Below, piece by piece: positions 1 to 7,825 of a stretch of 64,000 nt of DNA. The stretch is from Chitinophaga tropicalis (lineage in GTDB: Bacteria; Bacteroidota; Bacteroidia; Chitinophagales; Chitinophagaceae). How positions within the stretch are numbered: the first letter of the stretch is position 1; every line of letters starts with the position of its first letter. The notes under the pieces were generated by a model. It saw nothing but the letters and a program-made list of their open reading frames with translations. It was not told where the DNA came from and did not search any database. Location: assembly GCF_009758205.1 (NCBI RefSeq), contig NZ_WRXN01000017.1:1-64000 (forward strand), in the 5' to 3' direction. Made by a program: the position numbers and the translations under genes.

Positions 1-60
1 AAACTGTTCTAAGGCCTTTTTCTTGAGGCCGTCGTAATCAAATTGATCATTCTTGCTCAT
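1..60 (-). CDS. N-terminal end of a transposase, probably IS256 family (partial)
   Basis: Reading the minus strand from the ATG at 60-58 gives 20 codons that run off the window edge, beginning MSKNDQFDYDGLKKKALEQF. The FDY..LK.KALE pattern resembles the start of Bacteroidota IS256 (mutator-type) transposases, which move DNA by a DDE transposase. The gene points away from the AraC remnant that begins about 45 bp later, so an IS end and its inverted repeat should lie around 61-105. Only 20 residues are visible, so the family assignment is tentative; another mobile-element or unrelated gene is possible. Confidence 0.4.
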   Translation of the reverse strand, partial: MSKNDQFDYDGLKKKALEQF

Positions 61-102
61 AAAAAGAAACTTGTGTTAAAGGTCAGGAAATTATTTTAAC
101 CT

Positions 103-471
103 TTGACACAGTTCATTTTACAGTCTCTTGCTCCAGGCCAGGTTACTGCACACAGCGGCAATAACAGCGATCATTCGGGTTATACCCTGATCGTTCATCC
201 AGATTTTTTGTTATCCTATCAACTGGCAGGAAAGATCAAACAATATGGCTTCTTTTCTTATTCGGCTAGCAAAGCCCTACATCTTTCCCACAAGGAAAAG
301 GAAACCATTGTTGCTATTTTTAAGTTAATTGATGACAAGCTACAAGGCAGGATAAATGATTTCAGCCAGGACGTGCTCATTTCACAACCGGAGTCGTTAC
401 TGAAGCAGTCCTTTAGTTGTGCATCTCTAATTATTTTTCCAATTCCAGATGCAATATTAAAGTTCCAATAA
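103..471 (+). pseudogene. AraC-type regulator remnant (N-terminal sensory domain fragment)
   Basis: The translated stretch carries the pattern GYTLIVHPDFL, then KIKQYGFFSYSASKALHLS, then EKETI and INDFSQDVLISQ. This is the characteristic middle of the ligand-binding half of AraC-family regulators common in Bacteroidota. What is missing is decisive: the beginning of the sensory domain is absent (only a TTG at 103 could start it), the frame is lost after about residue 97, and the two helix-turn-helix segments of the AraC DNA-binding domain are absent. The upstream break coincides with the probable transposase end at 1-60, so insertion of a mobile element followed by decay is the simplest reading. 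Not expected to be functional. Confidence 0.7.
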
Positions 472-579
472 GGTCACAAGCAATACACAGCTAACATGAC
501 TACTATATATGCTGGGAACTGAGAAGCGTATATTTAATTGTCTAATTAGAAAGTTATCGCTACCAACCACCTAAGACTC

Positions 580-784
580 TCAATAGATATCCCTGAGCAG
601 ATCGTCTGCTTGCCTCGTAAAATAATGAATAAGTTTTTTGGCTTTTGTCGTATCATCGAGTATCTGGATGTTGAGAGGCATGTCCTCAAACAGATCAAAA
701 TAGACCCACCAGGCGAATTACGAATCCGTCCTTGATGCCCAATTTTTTAGCCAGTGGTGTTGCTGAGTATCCTGCTGTATTCAT
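580..784 (-). pseudogene. DUF3052 family protein remnant, frameshifted and truncated
   Basis: On the minus strand an ATG at 784-782 opens MNTAGYSATPLAKKLGIKDG, the typical start of small DUF3052 proteins (GYSxxPLAKKLGIKxG). The frame hits a stop after IRLVGLF. Shifting by one base at about 715-720 restores YFDLFEDMPLNIQILDD...LIHYFTRQADDLLRDIY before a stop at 582-580. A few codons around the shift also appear missing, and the usual C-terminal half (about 70 residues with the WVSWPKK region) is gone. It is therefore a broken gene with at least two lesions. The function of intact DUF3052 proteins is unknown. It lies in the same decayed stretch as the AraC remnant. Confidence 0.65.
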
Positions 785-908
785 AGGTATATCAAAAATA
801 GCCAATCGTTATGAACATACATTTAATTACGGTAATGGTTCAAGAGTATCAAAGTTCAAGATATCAAAGACCGAAGCGATCATGAAAGTAACGATCGAAA
901 GCGTTATT

Positions 909-1973
909 TTATCTGATCTGTTCATCGACCAATTTTCTCAGTTCGGCATATTTTTCCTGCCGACCGTCAGTTTTCAGATAAAAGGCCATCAAGAATGCAC
1001 AGTATCCCTTGCTGTTGTCAACTCAGGGGTAACTGCCAAAAAGCCCCGGACTGCTGACCACACCATTGCCCATGATCCACGCCCCATAACCATACCCTAC
1101 ACCTGTGACTTCCGCGGGCGTATAGGCTACTTTGACATCAGGAGTGATTCTGTTTACTTGCATCTGGTCTATACTTTTTTCCGATAAAATCCTTTTCCCA
1201 TGGAAGATGCCCTTGTTTAAAATCATGGTTAAAAAGAGGATATAATCTTCGGGGGTGCTGCTGGCCCCGCCTGCGGGTAAGGCTACTGCTTTATATCCAA
1301 AATCCGTGTTTTTCATTCCCAGCGGTCTGGCGATGCGCTCGGCAAACAACGTCTCAAAACGCTTGGCGGTGATCTTTTCGAGTACTGCACCGGCGATTTG
1401 CAGACCGGTATTGCTATAACGAAAGACTGTTCCCGGAAGTCCCTCTGTGGGATAGGCGCCGATTTGTTTGATCACCTCATCCATATTATTGGCTTGCCGC
1501 TTCTCTTTCAGGTCATCTTTTAAATCCGGGGACAGGATTCCTGTCATATGGGACAGGCAATCTCCGATCGTAATGCCGCCTTTCCCGTTTTTTGAAAGTA
1601 CGGGAAGGAATTTCCCGACCGTATCGTTTAGCCGTATTTTGCCTTCATCTACAAAAGTCATCACCAGCGCTGCACTTAGCCATTTGCTGCAACTGGCTAT
1701 GGGTTGTTTTGTCGTTTCGGTATAATCGCCTAAATCCGGTTCAGCTCCCTTCCTTTTAGCCATCAGTCTGACCAATGCCTGCTGTCTGCCATTCATTTCA
1801 TTGACCGCATGGCTATAAATCACCTTCCCATCTTTATAGACCACCAGGATCAGTCTGCCTCCCATTTCACTGGCATGGGCGTCAAGCCAATGATCTACCT
1901 GGGAAAATGGTTGTTGAGCATAGGCGGCGCCAAATGGCAACAGAACCATCAGCAGGAAAACTATCTTTTTCAT
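909..1973 (-). pseudogene. Serine hydrolase (class C beta-lactamase-like), interrupted by an in-frame TGA
   Basis: A secreted penicillin-binding-protein/beta-lactamase-like hydrolase. Residues 1-20 form a Sec signal peptide (cleavage after AYAQ). The catalytic SxxK is S94-C-S-K97 and the second motif is Y186-S-N188, both intact. After GSYP the frame reads TGA at 1025-1023 and then continues in the same frame as VDNSKGYCAFLMAFYLKTDG to a TAA at 911-909. Homologues carry Trp here (GSYPW), so this looks like a single TGG to TGA change. The product would lose about 37 residues, including the last beta-strand of the fold, and is probably inactive unless the stop is read through or is a sequencing error. 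It is next to the lipoprotein hydrolase (gap 18 bp) and possibly co-transcribed with it. Confidence 0.8.
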
Positions 1974-1991
1974 CGTTTTGTTCTTAAACGG

Positions 1992-3044
1992 TTATTTGCA
2001 ATAGGCTATTCTTGGATTATATAGCACACTGCTGCATTTAAATTCATATTTATCCTGGCTGTATTTTGGGGCGGGATTATCTGTGACTTCGAGCGGTGCC
2101 ATAAACTGCCCGTTATATCCAGGCATGGTAACCTGCTCGATTGAACCATTTCCGAGTGCCACATTTTTTCCCGCTGCGCTGTTGTTGAAGCTATAATCAA
2201 TCAGCGCATCCAGCAAACGGTAAACCCCATAATAGTCATATGCATCGTAGGCGCTACGGGTGTTGGGCAGCATATGGTCCGTAGCATATTTATAGCCGGC
2301 CACCGTTGATGGTTTCATGTAATAGTAGTCCTTTTCAGCATTGGAAATATTGATGTTCTTAAAGATATCTATGGCCATTCGATGATCGTTATAAACATCT
2401 TCATCATAGACCTGGGTGATCATCTTCGTATTGGCTGGAAAGCTGGCGAGTTGGGCGGGGGTGATCTGGTAACTATACCAGGGCGCCATCGTAAACAGGA
2501 AGCGCCCGTCCTGCCCCCAGCCTTTCTCGGTGAAAGCTTTATAGGACAGACCGATCGAAGCGCCCCCACCGAAGGAATGCCCCATAAAGCCTACTTTCCT
2601 GGTATCGATAATGTCTGGGTAATCAGCAGCGGCCTTAGTGAAACCGGTCCACAAGGTTAGATAACGATGGTCTATGCTACTGTCATTGGTGGCATAAGGA
2701 ACGAATACAACCACATAACCTTTTTTGGCAATGAATTCGAACAGGCCCCTGTTATATTCTTTGCTTTCGCCGCCATAGGGATGCGAATAGAAGATGGTTG
2801 GTCGGGGTGAGGTAATGCCTGATGGATAAAATACAGTGACTTTGGTGCCTGGATATTCGGTGTTAGAGAAATCGATCTCTGATACTGCGTAAGTACCATC
2901 GGAACCATATCCTGAGGAGGGACGGGAAATCGGTCCTGCCAGGTCATCATCGGCCGATTCTGCCGGGGACACAACTGTATTTTTAGAACAGCCGCCTGAG
3001 AAGATGAAGGCCAGTATGCATAAGCTGAATAATATCGTTTTCAT
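1992..3044 (-). CDS. Lipoprotein alpha/beta hydrolase (dienelactone hydrolase / PET-hydrolase-like)
   Basis: 350 aa. The N-terminus is a lipoprotein signal with a lipobox ending in Cys19 (IFSGGC), so the protein should be anchored to a membrane in the cell envelope. The fold signature is alpha/beta hydrolase: an oxyanion segment FYSHPYGGE and a nucleophile elbow G155-H-S157-F-G-G. A later DHMLP segment may supply the catalytic His. The substrate is unknown; relatives include chlorophyllase-, platelet-activating-factor-acetylhydrolase- and polyester-hydrolase-like enzymes. It follows the Spy-like gene at 3096-3494 by 51 bp on the same strand, so the two and the broken serine hydrolase may form one transcript. 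Confidence 0.8.
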   Translation of the reverse strand: MKTILFSLCILAFIFSGGCSKNTVVSPAESADDDLAGPISRPSSGYGSDGTYAVSEIDFSNTEYPGTKVTVFYPSGITSPRPTIFYSHPYGGESKEYNRGLFEFIAKKGYVVVFVPYATNDSSIDHRYLTLWTGFTKAAADYPDIIDTRKVGFMGHSFGGGASIGLSYKAFTEKGWGQDGRFLFTMAPWYSYQITPAQLASFPANTKMITQVYDEDVYNDHRMAIDIFKNINISNAEKDYYYMKPSTVAGYKYATDHMLPNTRSAYDAYDYYGVYRLLDALIDYSFNNSAAGKNVALGNGSIEQVTMPGYNGQFMAPLEVTDNPAPKYSQDKYEFKCSSVLYNPRIAYCK

Positions 3045-3095
3045 TTTTCTTTTTTTTGATGCATTAAATCCGATTTCCGGAAAACAAGCTGGTAT

Positions 3096-3494
3096 TTACC
3101 GTTCCTTCCTTTTTTCTTTCAGCTGTGCCTTCATCTCATCCTGGAAAGCCTGGTATTGTTTGAACTGCTCGGTGGTGAAAATCTTTTTAAGCTCGGCTTC
3201 CTTTTCTTTTTGCGATGACTTGATCTGTTTGAACTTAGAAAACTTACTGTCGCCACTTTTAATGACCGGTTCATTTTTTAGGGCATATTTCAGGTTGATA
3301 GCTTCAACCTGGTTTAGCTGTACGGAGTCCAGGTTCAGCTTACTTTTCATCATTTCTGTCTGGAGCTTTGCCCTTTCCTGTGGCGTCTTATCCTGCATTG
3401 CGGAACCATGCTGCGCTATAACCAGCTGACCGGACAGTATAAATAACAAGGTCAGTGCTACGGCTATGCCCTTTGTAGTGTTGCTACTTTTCAT
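3096..3494 (-). CDS. Spy/CpxP-like periplasmic protein (DUF4890-type)
   Basis: 132 aa with a Sec signal peptide (hydrophobic core about residues 10-26, ending LVIAQ). The mature part is almost entirely charged helix: KTPQERAKLQTEMMKSKLNL, then LNQVEAINLKY, then EKEAELKKIFTTEQFKQYQ. This resembles the LTxxQ-type helices of Spy/CpxP and the Bacteroidota DUF4890 group. Such proteins are small periplasmic stress-related or chaperone-like factors; in this gene that role is inferred. It ends in a strongly basic tail (KAQLKEKRKER). It is the first gene of a short same-strand group, and the 280 bp upstream up to the LytTR regulator gene shows no other gene. Confidence 0.7.
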   Translation of the reverse strand: MKSSNTTKGIAVALTLLFILSGQLVIAQHGSAMQDKTPQERAKLQTEMMKSKLNLDSVQLNQVEAINLKYALKNEPVIKSGDSKFSKFKQIKSSQKEKEAELKKIFTTEQFKQYQAFQDEMKAQLKEKRKER

Positions 3495-3774
3495 ATTTGT
3501 TGAATTTGCTTTTATTGATGATTTAATGTTTCTGCTTTTAGATGGACATATAAATGCCAGCCTCTGGTCAGCGCGCTATGCGGCAGTGTGAATAGGGAAA
3601 ACCAGCAAAAAAATACGCAAGCTAAACTGGTAAGTGGCAAACAGGTGTTGTCCGTTTTTCATTTTCTGATCTTTTGTTTGTATTGGCCTCATGGATTGAT
3701 ACAAAATTGGTCAAAAATAAGATTTCAGCCCCTGACAAACCCGGTGAAATGGAAAAAACAGGGGGTGAATTGAC

Positions 3775-4551
3775 CTAGCTGTTCATCCATTTTTTAAATT
3801 CAACAGACTTAGCTTTACTGATAATAATATGCTCGTCCGGCTGTGGTTTTACTTTGACCAGTAAACGCCCGTTGAAATAAAACTCTGCCTCGATTACAGC
3901 GTTACGATTGAGTATAAACTGGCGACTTACCCTCAGAAATAATCTTGGGTCCAGTTGTTGTTCCAACTGCTCCATGGTTGACTCTACAATATATTGCTTG
4001 TCATCGGTGGTGCGGAGATAAACCATTTCATTTACTGTATAGAACCAGGCAATTTTAGCTGTTTCCAATGGGATCAGTTTATCCCGGTAATGCACCAGGA
4101 AGGATTTTTTATAGGATTTGGTCAGGTTGCCAAGTTGTGCCAATAGCTCGACCAGCGCCGGTCCGTCAGGCCTTTGAGCAGCTCCAGTCCAGTTCTTATA
4201 TTTGTCTAATGCGCTTTTGATCTCATCGGGGTCAAATGGTTTGAGGATATAGTCGATACCGTTGTTCTTGAAGGCCGTAATCGCGTAATCATTGAAGGCA
4301 GTCACGAAAACAACAGGACGGGATATCATTGTCTGCTTGAAAATATCAAACGAAAGGCCATCTGCCAGACGGATATCCATAAAGATCAGGTCATAGAAGT
4401 CAGAATGGTCATTGAACCATGTGACCGCATCGGACACGGCCCCCAACGTTTTAACAACAGTGATGTGCTGGTCTGCTTCATTTAAGATATGGATCAGACT
4501 GCGGGCGGTAGCTGCTTCATCCTCCACGACCACTATACGGATATTTTTCAT
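3775..4551 (-). CDS. LytTR-type response regulator
   Basis: 258 aa. The N-terminal receiver domain (about 1-120) has the acidic pair VVEDE, the phospho-acceptor Asp59 in FMDIRLADG, Thr in VTAF and Lys in ILKPF. The C-terminal part (about 150-255) is a LytTR DNA-binding domain (FLVHYRDKLIPL, LFLRVSRQFILNRNAV). It would be phosphorylated by the LytS-type kinase encoded just upstream (4548-5573); the two genes overlap by four bases, so they are translationally coupled. Targets are not visible. LytTR regulators bind short direct repeats upstream of their targets, often envelope or secretion genes. Confidence 0.92.
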   Translation of the reverse strand: MKNIRIVVVEDEAATARSLIHILNEADQHITVVKTLGAVSDAVTWFNDHSDFYDLIFMDIRLADGLSFDIFKQTMISRPVVFVTAFNDYAITAFKNNGIDYILKPFDPDEIKSALDKYKNWTGAAQRPDGPALVELLAQLGNLTKSYKKSFLVHYRDKLIPLETAKIAWFYTVNEMVYLRTTDDKQYIVESTMEQLEQQLDPRLFLRVSRQFILNRNAVIEAEFYFNGRLLVKVKPQPDEHIIISKAKSVEFKKWMNS

Positions 4552-5573
4552 TGTTTTAAAGGGAGTTTTACGATAAAGTATGTATCAGACCGGCTGATCT
4601 CAATTTCCTGGTGCATCATGATCCTGAAACGTTCATTCAGGTTGGCAAGGCCCATTCCATTGCTCGCTTCCGGTGTTGGTATTTCCCAAAGGCTGTTACT
4701 GAAAATAAGTTGATTGTCCTTTGCCTCAATCGCTACCTGCAATGGTCTTTCAGTTGTCGCTGCATTATGTTTGACTGCATTTTCAAGCAGGGGCTGCAAC
4801 GATAGATGGGGTATTTTAACCGGCAGGTATATATCGGCAATATTGATGGTGAGCTCAAATGCATCCTCCAGCCGCATGGAAATAAGTTTGGCAAATGATC
4901 TGAGCATCGTCAGTTCATCGGCAAGGGGGACCAGATCCGTATGAGACCCTACCAATGCATACCGAAAAACAGCAGACATGTCACGGATGTATTTTTGGGC
5001 CTGCTTAGGATTCTCACTGACTACCGCTGAAAGGCTGCTCAGGGAATTGAACAGGAAATGCGGGTTCATCTGCTCTTTTAATAATTGCAGCTCCGAGGCC
5101 AGATAGGCATTTTTCAATTGCTGATTTTCGGCTGTCATGCTCCTGGAATTACGCATCAGCAATATGATCTTTATGATGATGGCCGTCAGTATAGCACTAA
5201 ATGACAATCGGAAAAGTGCTCCCGGGAATATTAGTCTTGGCAGTTGAAGGCTGGGGAAAAACAAACGGTGTAATACCGTACTTGTTATTAATAAAACACA
5301 AAAAGCAAGGAAATTAAAGGTAACATAGGAGTAATACCTCCTTCTTTCTCTGTAAGATGACAGCCCTTTCCCTTTGCGCAGGTTAATATTAAAAAGAAGG
5401 GCGCAAAAAATCAGGTTAAATGTAAACTGGAATAAAAGCTCAAAGGGATTGAAATGCCAGTAACGGGCCATCACTCCATTTTCACGCAAAGCTAAAAGTT
5501 TTGGTGAATTTACCATCAGGGAGATCAGCAGGGAACTGTAACCGCAAATGCGGTGCTCATTTTTATCCATCAT
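4548..5573 (-). CDS. LytS-type sensor histidine kinase
   Basis: 341 aa. The first 145 residues hold about four hydrophobic membrane segments with no recognisable extracellular sensor. A short coiled coil (MTAENQQLKNAYLASELQLL) leads into the His_kinase (PF06580-type) domain. Its phospho-acceptor motif is QMNPHFLFNSL with His172. The ATP-binding domain follows, with the N-box around PLLENAVKHN and a G-box around NGMGLANLNERF. It is a cytoplasmic-membrane kinase that phosphorylates the overlapping LytTR regulator. ATG at 5573 is the first start in frame; Met2 is an equally good alternative. Confidence 0.92.
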   Translation of the reverse strand: MMDKNEHRICGYSSLLISLMVNSPKLLALRENGVMARYWHFNPFELLFQFTFNLIFCALLFNINLRKGKGLSSYRERRRYYSYVTFNFLAFCVLLITSTVLHRLFFPSLQLPRLIFPGALFRLSFSAILTAIIIKIILLMRNSRSMTAENQQLKNAYLASELQLLKEQMNPHFLFNSLSSLSAVVSENPKQAQKYIRDMSAVFRYALVGSHTDLVPLADELTMLRSFAKLISMRLEDAFELTINIADIYLPVKIPHLSLQPLLENAVKHNAATTERPLQVAIEAKDNQLIFSNSLWEIPTPEASNGMGLANLNERFRIMMHQEIEISRSDTYFIVKLPLKQ

Positions 5574-6229
5574 TAAACTTACTCAAAATTTGATATTCCC
5601 GGGAGAGTTCATCCGTCAACTCAATAAATCAGGAGGTGAGATGGAATATTTCAACAGTCAGTTTGACGGCATCTTAAAGTTAAAAGGGGGCTATACTAAT
5701 TCAACTTTCTACTCTCATTGACAACATATGAGTTGATTGATTCATTAACTTCGGTAAGTTCTTGTCTTGATTGATGGAAACTTTACCATAATAAAAGAAC
5801 CAAAATATTTGGAAGAAGCAAAACGGATGATTGCTCACTTTAAAGGTGAGCAGCTTGATGAGAACTATTTTGAAATATTGGGATATGATTTTGTTGAATT
5901 AAAAGAGGAGTTTTAAGCTCTCACTATGACTGTTATTTTTATACTTATTCATTTTAATAGAAACAGTAATAGTTGCTGCGAAGGCGGGAAGTATTTGGAA
6001 TGGTTGGTACAATAAATTTACCTGAAAACAGTACTATTAATAGACGGAATTTTTGGCAAATTTAATTTTAAACCGACTGAGATTATTGATTATAGACCAT
6101 TTGTAATAAGATAAACATGGAATACTAAGCTACAGGATCTGGATTGTCCTCTCAAAAGAGAGTATCACGCCCCAACACGACTCGAACCTTGCTAAGGTTG
6201 ATAATGAGAATAATATATAAAAGTAATAA
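5574..6229. other. AT-rich spacer with small ORF fragments, no confident gene
   Basis: No full gene is visible. On the plus strand, 5767-5916 is open for about 49 codons (core IKEPKYLEEAKRMIAHFKGE, ending GYDFVELKEEF) with only a TTG start. A second open stretch around 5958-6021 reads TVIVAAKAGSIWNGWYNKFT, and after a one-base shift the protein-like sequence continues as LKTVLLIDGIFGKFNFKPTE to a stop near 6114. Both look like pieces of former genes rather than working ones; I do not recognise the families. A tRNA T-arm-like decamer (gactcgaacc) sits at 6179-6188. The base composition is lower in GC than the neighbouring core genes, consistent with an integration or decay zone beside a tRNA. 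Confidence 0.4.
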
Positions 6230-6264
6230 AAACAAAAAAGCTCCAAGTCCTTAAACTTGAAGCT
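6230..6264 (-). terminator. Intrinsic terminator of tRNA-Lys
   Basis: A 9-bp stem (6239-6247 with 6256-6264, one G-T pair) and an 8-base loop are followed on the minus strand by a T-rich tract. It lies 10 bases beyond the CCA end of the tRNA. Confidence 0.75.
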
Positions 6265-6274
6265 TCTAATTTAT

Positions 6275-6350
<76 letters not shown>

Positions 6351-6362
6351 AGTAATGGGTTG

Positions 6363-6393
6363 CAAATTTAACATCTTACTCCATATTTGACAA
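6363..6393 (-). promoter_or_regulatory. Bacteroidota-type promoter for tRNA-Lys
   Basis: On the minus strand a TTG (6393-6391) lies 20 bases before TAAATTTG (6370-6363), matching the Bacteroidota -33/-7 consensus TTG...TAnnTTTG. The tRNA begins 13 bases downstream. Confidence 0.7.
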
Positions 6394-6452
6394 AACTTCT
6401 TTAACTTAAATAAAAAAACAGGGCATTTTGCCCAAAAAGGAGCGTTAAAGAA

Positions 6453-7628
6453 ATGGAAACAGCATACATTGTAGCCGGATACAGAACCGCCGTAGGTAAG
6501 GCCAAACGTGGCGGCTTCCGCTTCTACCGGCCTGACGATCTGGCCGTAGACGTTATAACCGGCCTGTTGAAAAGCGTCCCGCAGCTTGACCCAAAGCGGG
6601 TAGACGATCTCATAGTAGGTAATGCCGTACCGGAAGCCGAACAAGGCTTACAGATAGGCAGAATGATCTCGGTGAGGGCACTCGGTATCGAAGTACCAGG
6701 CGTGACGGTAAACCGTTACTGTGCCTCCGGACTGGAAACCATTGCCATCGCCACAGCCAAGATACAATCAGGCATGGCTCATTGTATTATAGCCGGGGGA
6801 ACAGAGAGCATGAGCCTCGTTCCCGTAGCAGGCTGGAAAACAGTACCTAATTACAAAGTAGCCAGCACCACTCCCGAATATTACCTGGGAATGGGGCTCA
6901 CAGCAGAAGCAGTAGCCAAGGAATATAATATCTCCCGCGAAGACCAGGACGCCTTTGCGCTCAGATCTCACCAGAGAGCCCTGAATGCCATAGAGAACGG
7001 GTACTTTAAGAGCGGTATCCTGCCTATCAATGTGGAAGAAGTATATGTGGATGAAAAGGGCAGGAAGCAAACACGCAATTTCACAGTAGACACTGACGAA
7101 GGCCCACGTGCTGATACCTCTGCAGAGGCGCTGGCAAAACTGAAGCCTGTTTTTGCTGCCGGCGGCAGTGTTACGGCAGGCAACTCTTCGCAAACCTCAG
7201 ATGGTGCTGCATTCGTAATAGTAATGAGCGAAACGATGGTGAAAGAGCTGAACTTACAACCCATTGGCCGGTTGGTAGCCTGCGCATCTGCCGGGGTACA
7301 TCCGCGTATTATGGGTATTGGCCCTGTTGCCGCTATACCCAAGGCATTACAGCAGGTTGGTAAATCCCTGCAGGATATCAGCCTGGTAGAGCTGAATGAA
7401 GCCTTTGCCTCACAATCTGTTGCGGTGATCCGTGAACTGGGCATTGATCCCGAGATAGTCAATATCAACGGTGGCGCTATAGCTCTGGGGCACCCGCTGG
7501 GTTGCACCGGTGCAAAACTGACCGTACAGATACTGAATGACCTAAAGCGCCTGGATAAGAAATACGGCATTGTGACTGCCTGCGTTGGCGGCGGACAAGG
7601 AATTGCCGGTATAATAGAACGTATTTGA
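6453..7628 (+). CDS. fadA: Acetyl-CoA C-acyltransferase (3-ketoacyl-CoA thiolase)
   Basis: 391 aa, the usual length for a thiolase. It catalyses the last step of fatty-acid beta-oxidation, cleaving 3-ketoacyl-CoA with CoA to give acetyl-CoA and a shortened acyl-CoA. The acylated cysteine is Cys90 in NRYCASGLETIA. The C-terminal motifs ALGHPLGCTGAK and CVGGGQG carry the catalytic His and the second catalytic Cys. The partner multifunctional enzyme FadN is encoded 43 kb away (50678-53077), so the pathway genes are in the same neighbourhood but not in one operon. The start ATG follows a small hairpin and an AAAGGAG-like sequence at about 6435. A biosynthetic acetyl-CoA acetyltransferase role cannot be fully excluded. 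Confidence 0.88.
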   Translation: METAYIVAGYRTAVGKAKRGGFRFYRPDDLAVDVITGLLKSVPQLDPKRVDDLIVGNAVPEAEQGLQIGRMISVRALGIEVPGVTVNRYCASGLETIAIATAKIQSGMAHCIIAGGTESMSLVPVAGWKTVPNYKVASTTPEYYLGMGLTAEAVAKEYNISREDQDAFALRSHQRALNAIENGYFKSGILPINVEEVYVDEKGRKQTRNFTVDTDEGPRADTSAEALAKLKPVFAAGGSVTAGNSSQTSDGAAFVIVMSETMVKELNLQPIGRLVACASAGVHPRIMGIGPVAAIPKALQQVGKSLQDISLVELNEAFASQSVAVIRELGIDPEIVNINGGAIALGHPLGCTGAKLTVQILNDLKRLDKKYGIVTACVGGGQGIAGIIERI

Positions 7629-7651
7629 TCATATGCCGATATAAGCAAAGA

Positions 7652-7685
7652 GGCTGACTAAAAACATGATAGTCAGCCATTTTTG
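7652..7685 (+). terminator. Intrinsic terminator after fadA
   Basis: A perfect 9-bp stem (7652-7660 with 7670-7678) and a 9-base loop are followed by ATTTTTG, 24 bases past the fadA stop codon. Confidence 0.75.
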
Positions 7686-7825
7686 TGTCAATATGCCCCG
7701 TCACCAATAAAATAATCTTATTGAATTAAACTTTTTATTAATTTGGGAGCGAATTTGGATACCTGTGTATTAGCCTATATCAGCAAAAACATTCCCTATT
7801 AAATATACAACCATATCATAGTTCT

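Noticed and set aside
732-1187. 151-codon plus-strand frame
   Set aside because: It is the shadow of the serine hydrolase and the DUF3052 remnant on the other strand; no signal peptide or family motif.
5641-5721. 26-codon frame after an AGGAGGTGAG sequence
   Set aside because: The Shine-Dalgarno-like sequence is too close to the ATG, the peptide has no features, and this phylum does not rely on such sites.
6179-6188. tRNA T-arm-like decamer as a true attachment site
   Set aside because: Only ten bases match tRNA-Lys and no integrase is present; kept only as a weak remark in the spacer entry.
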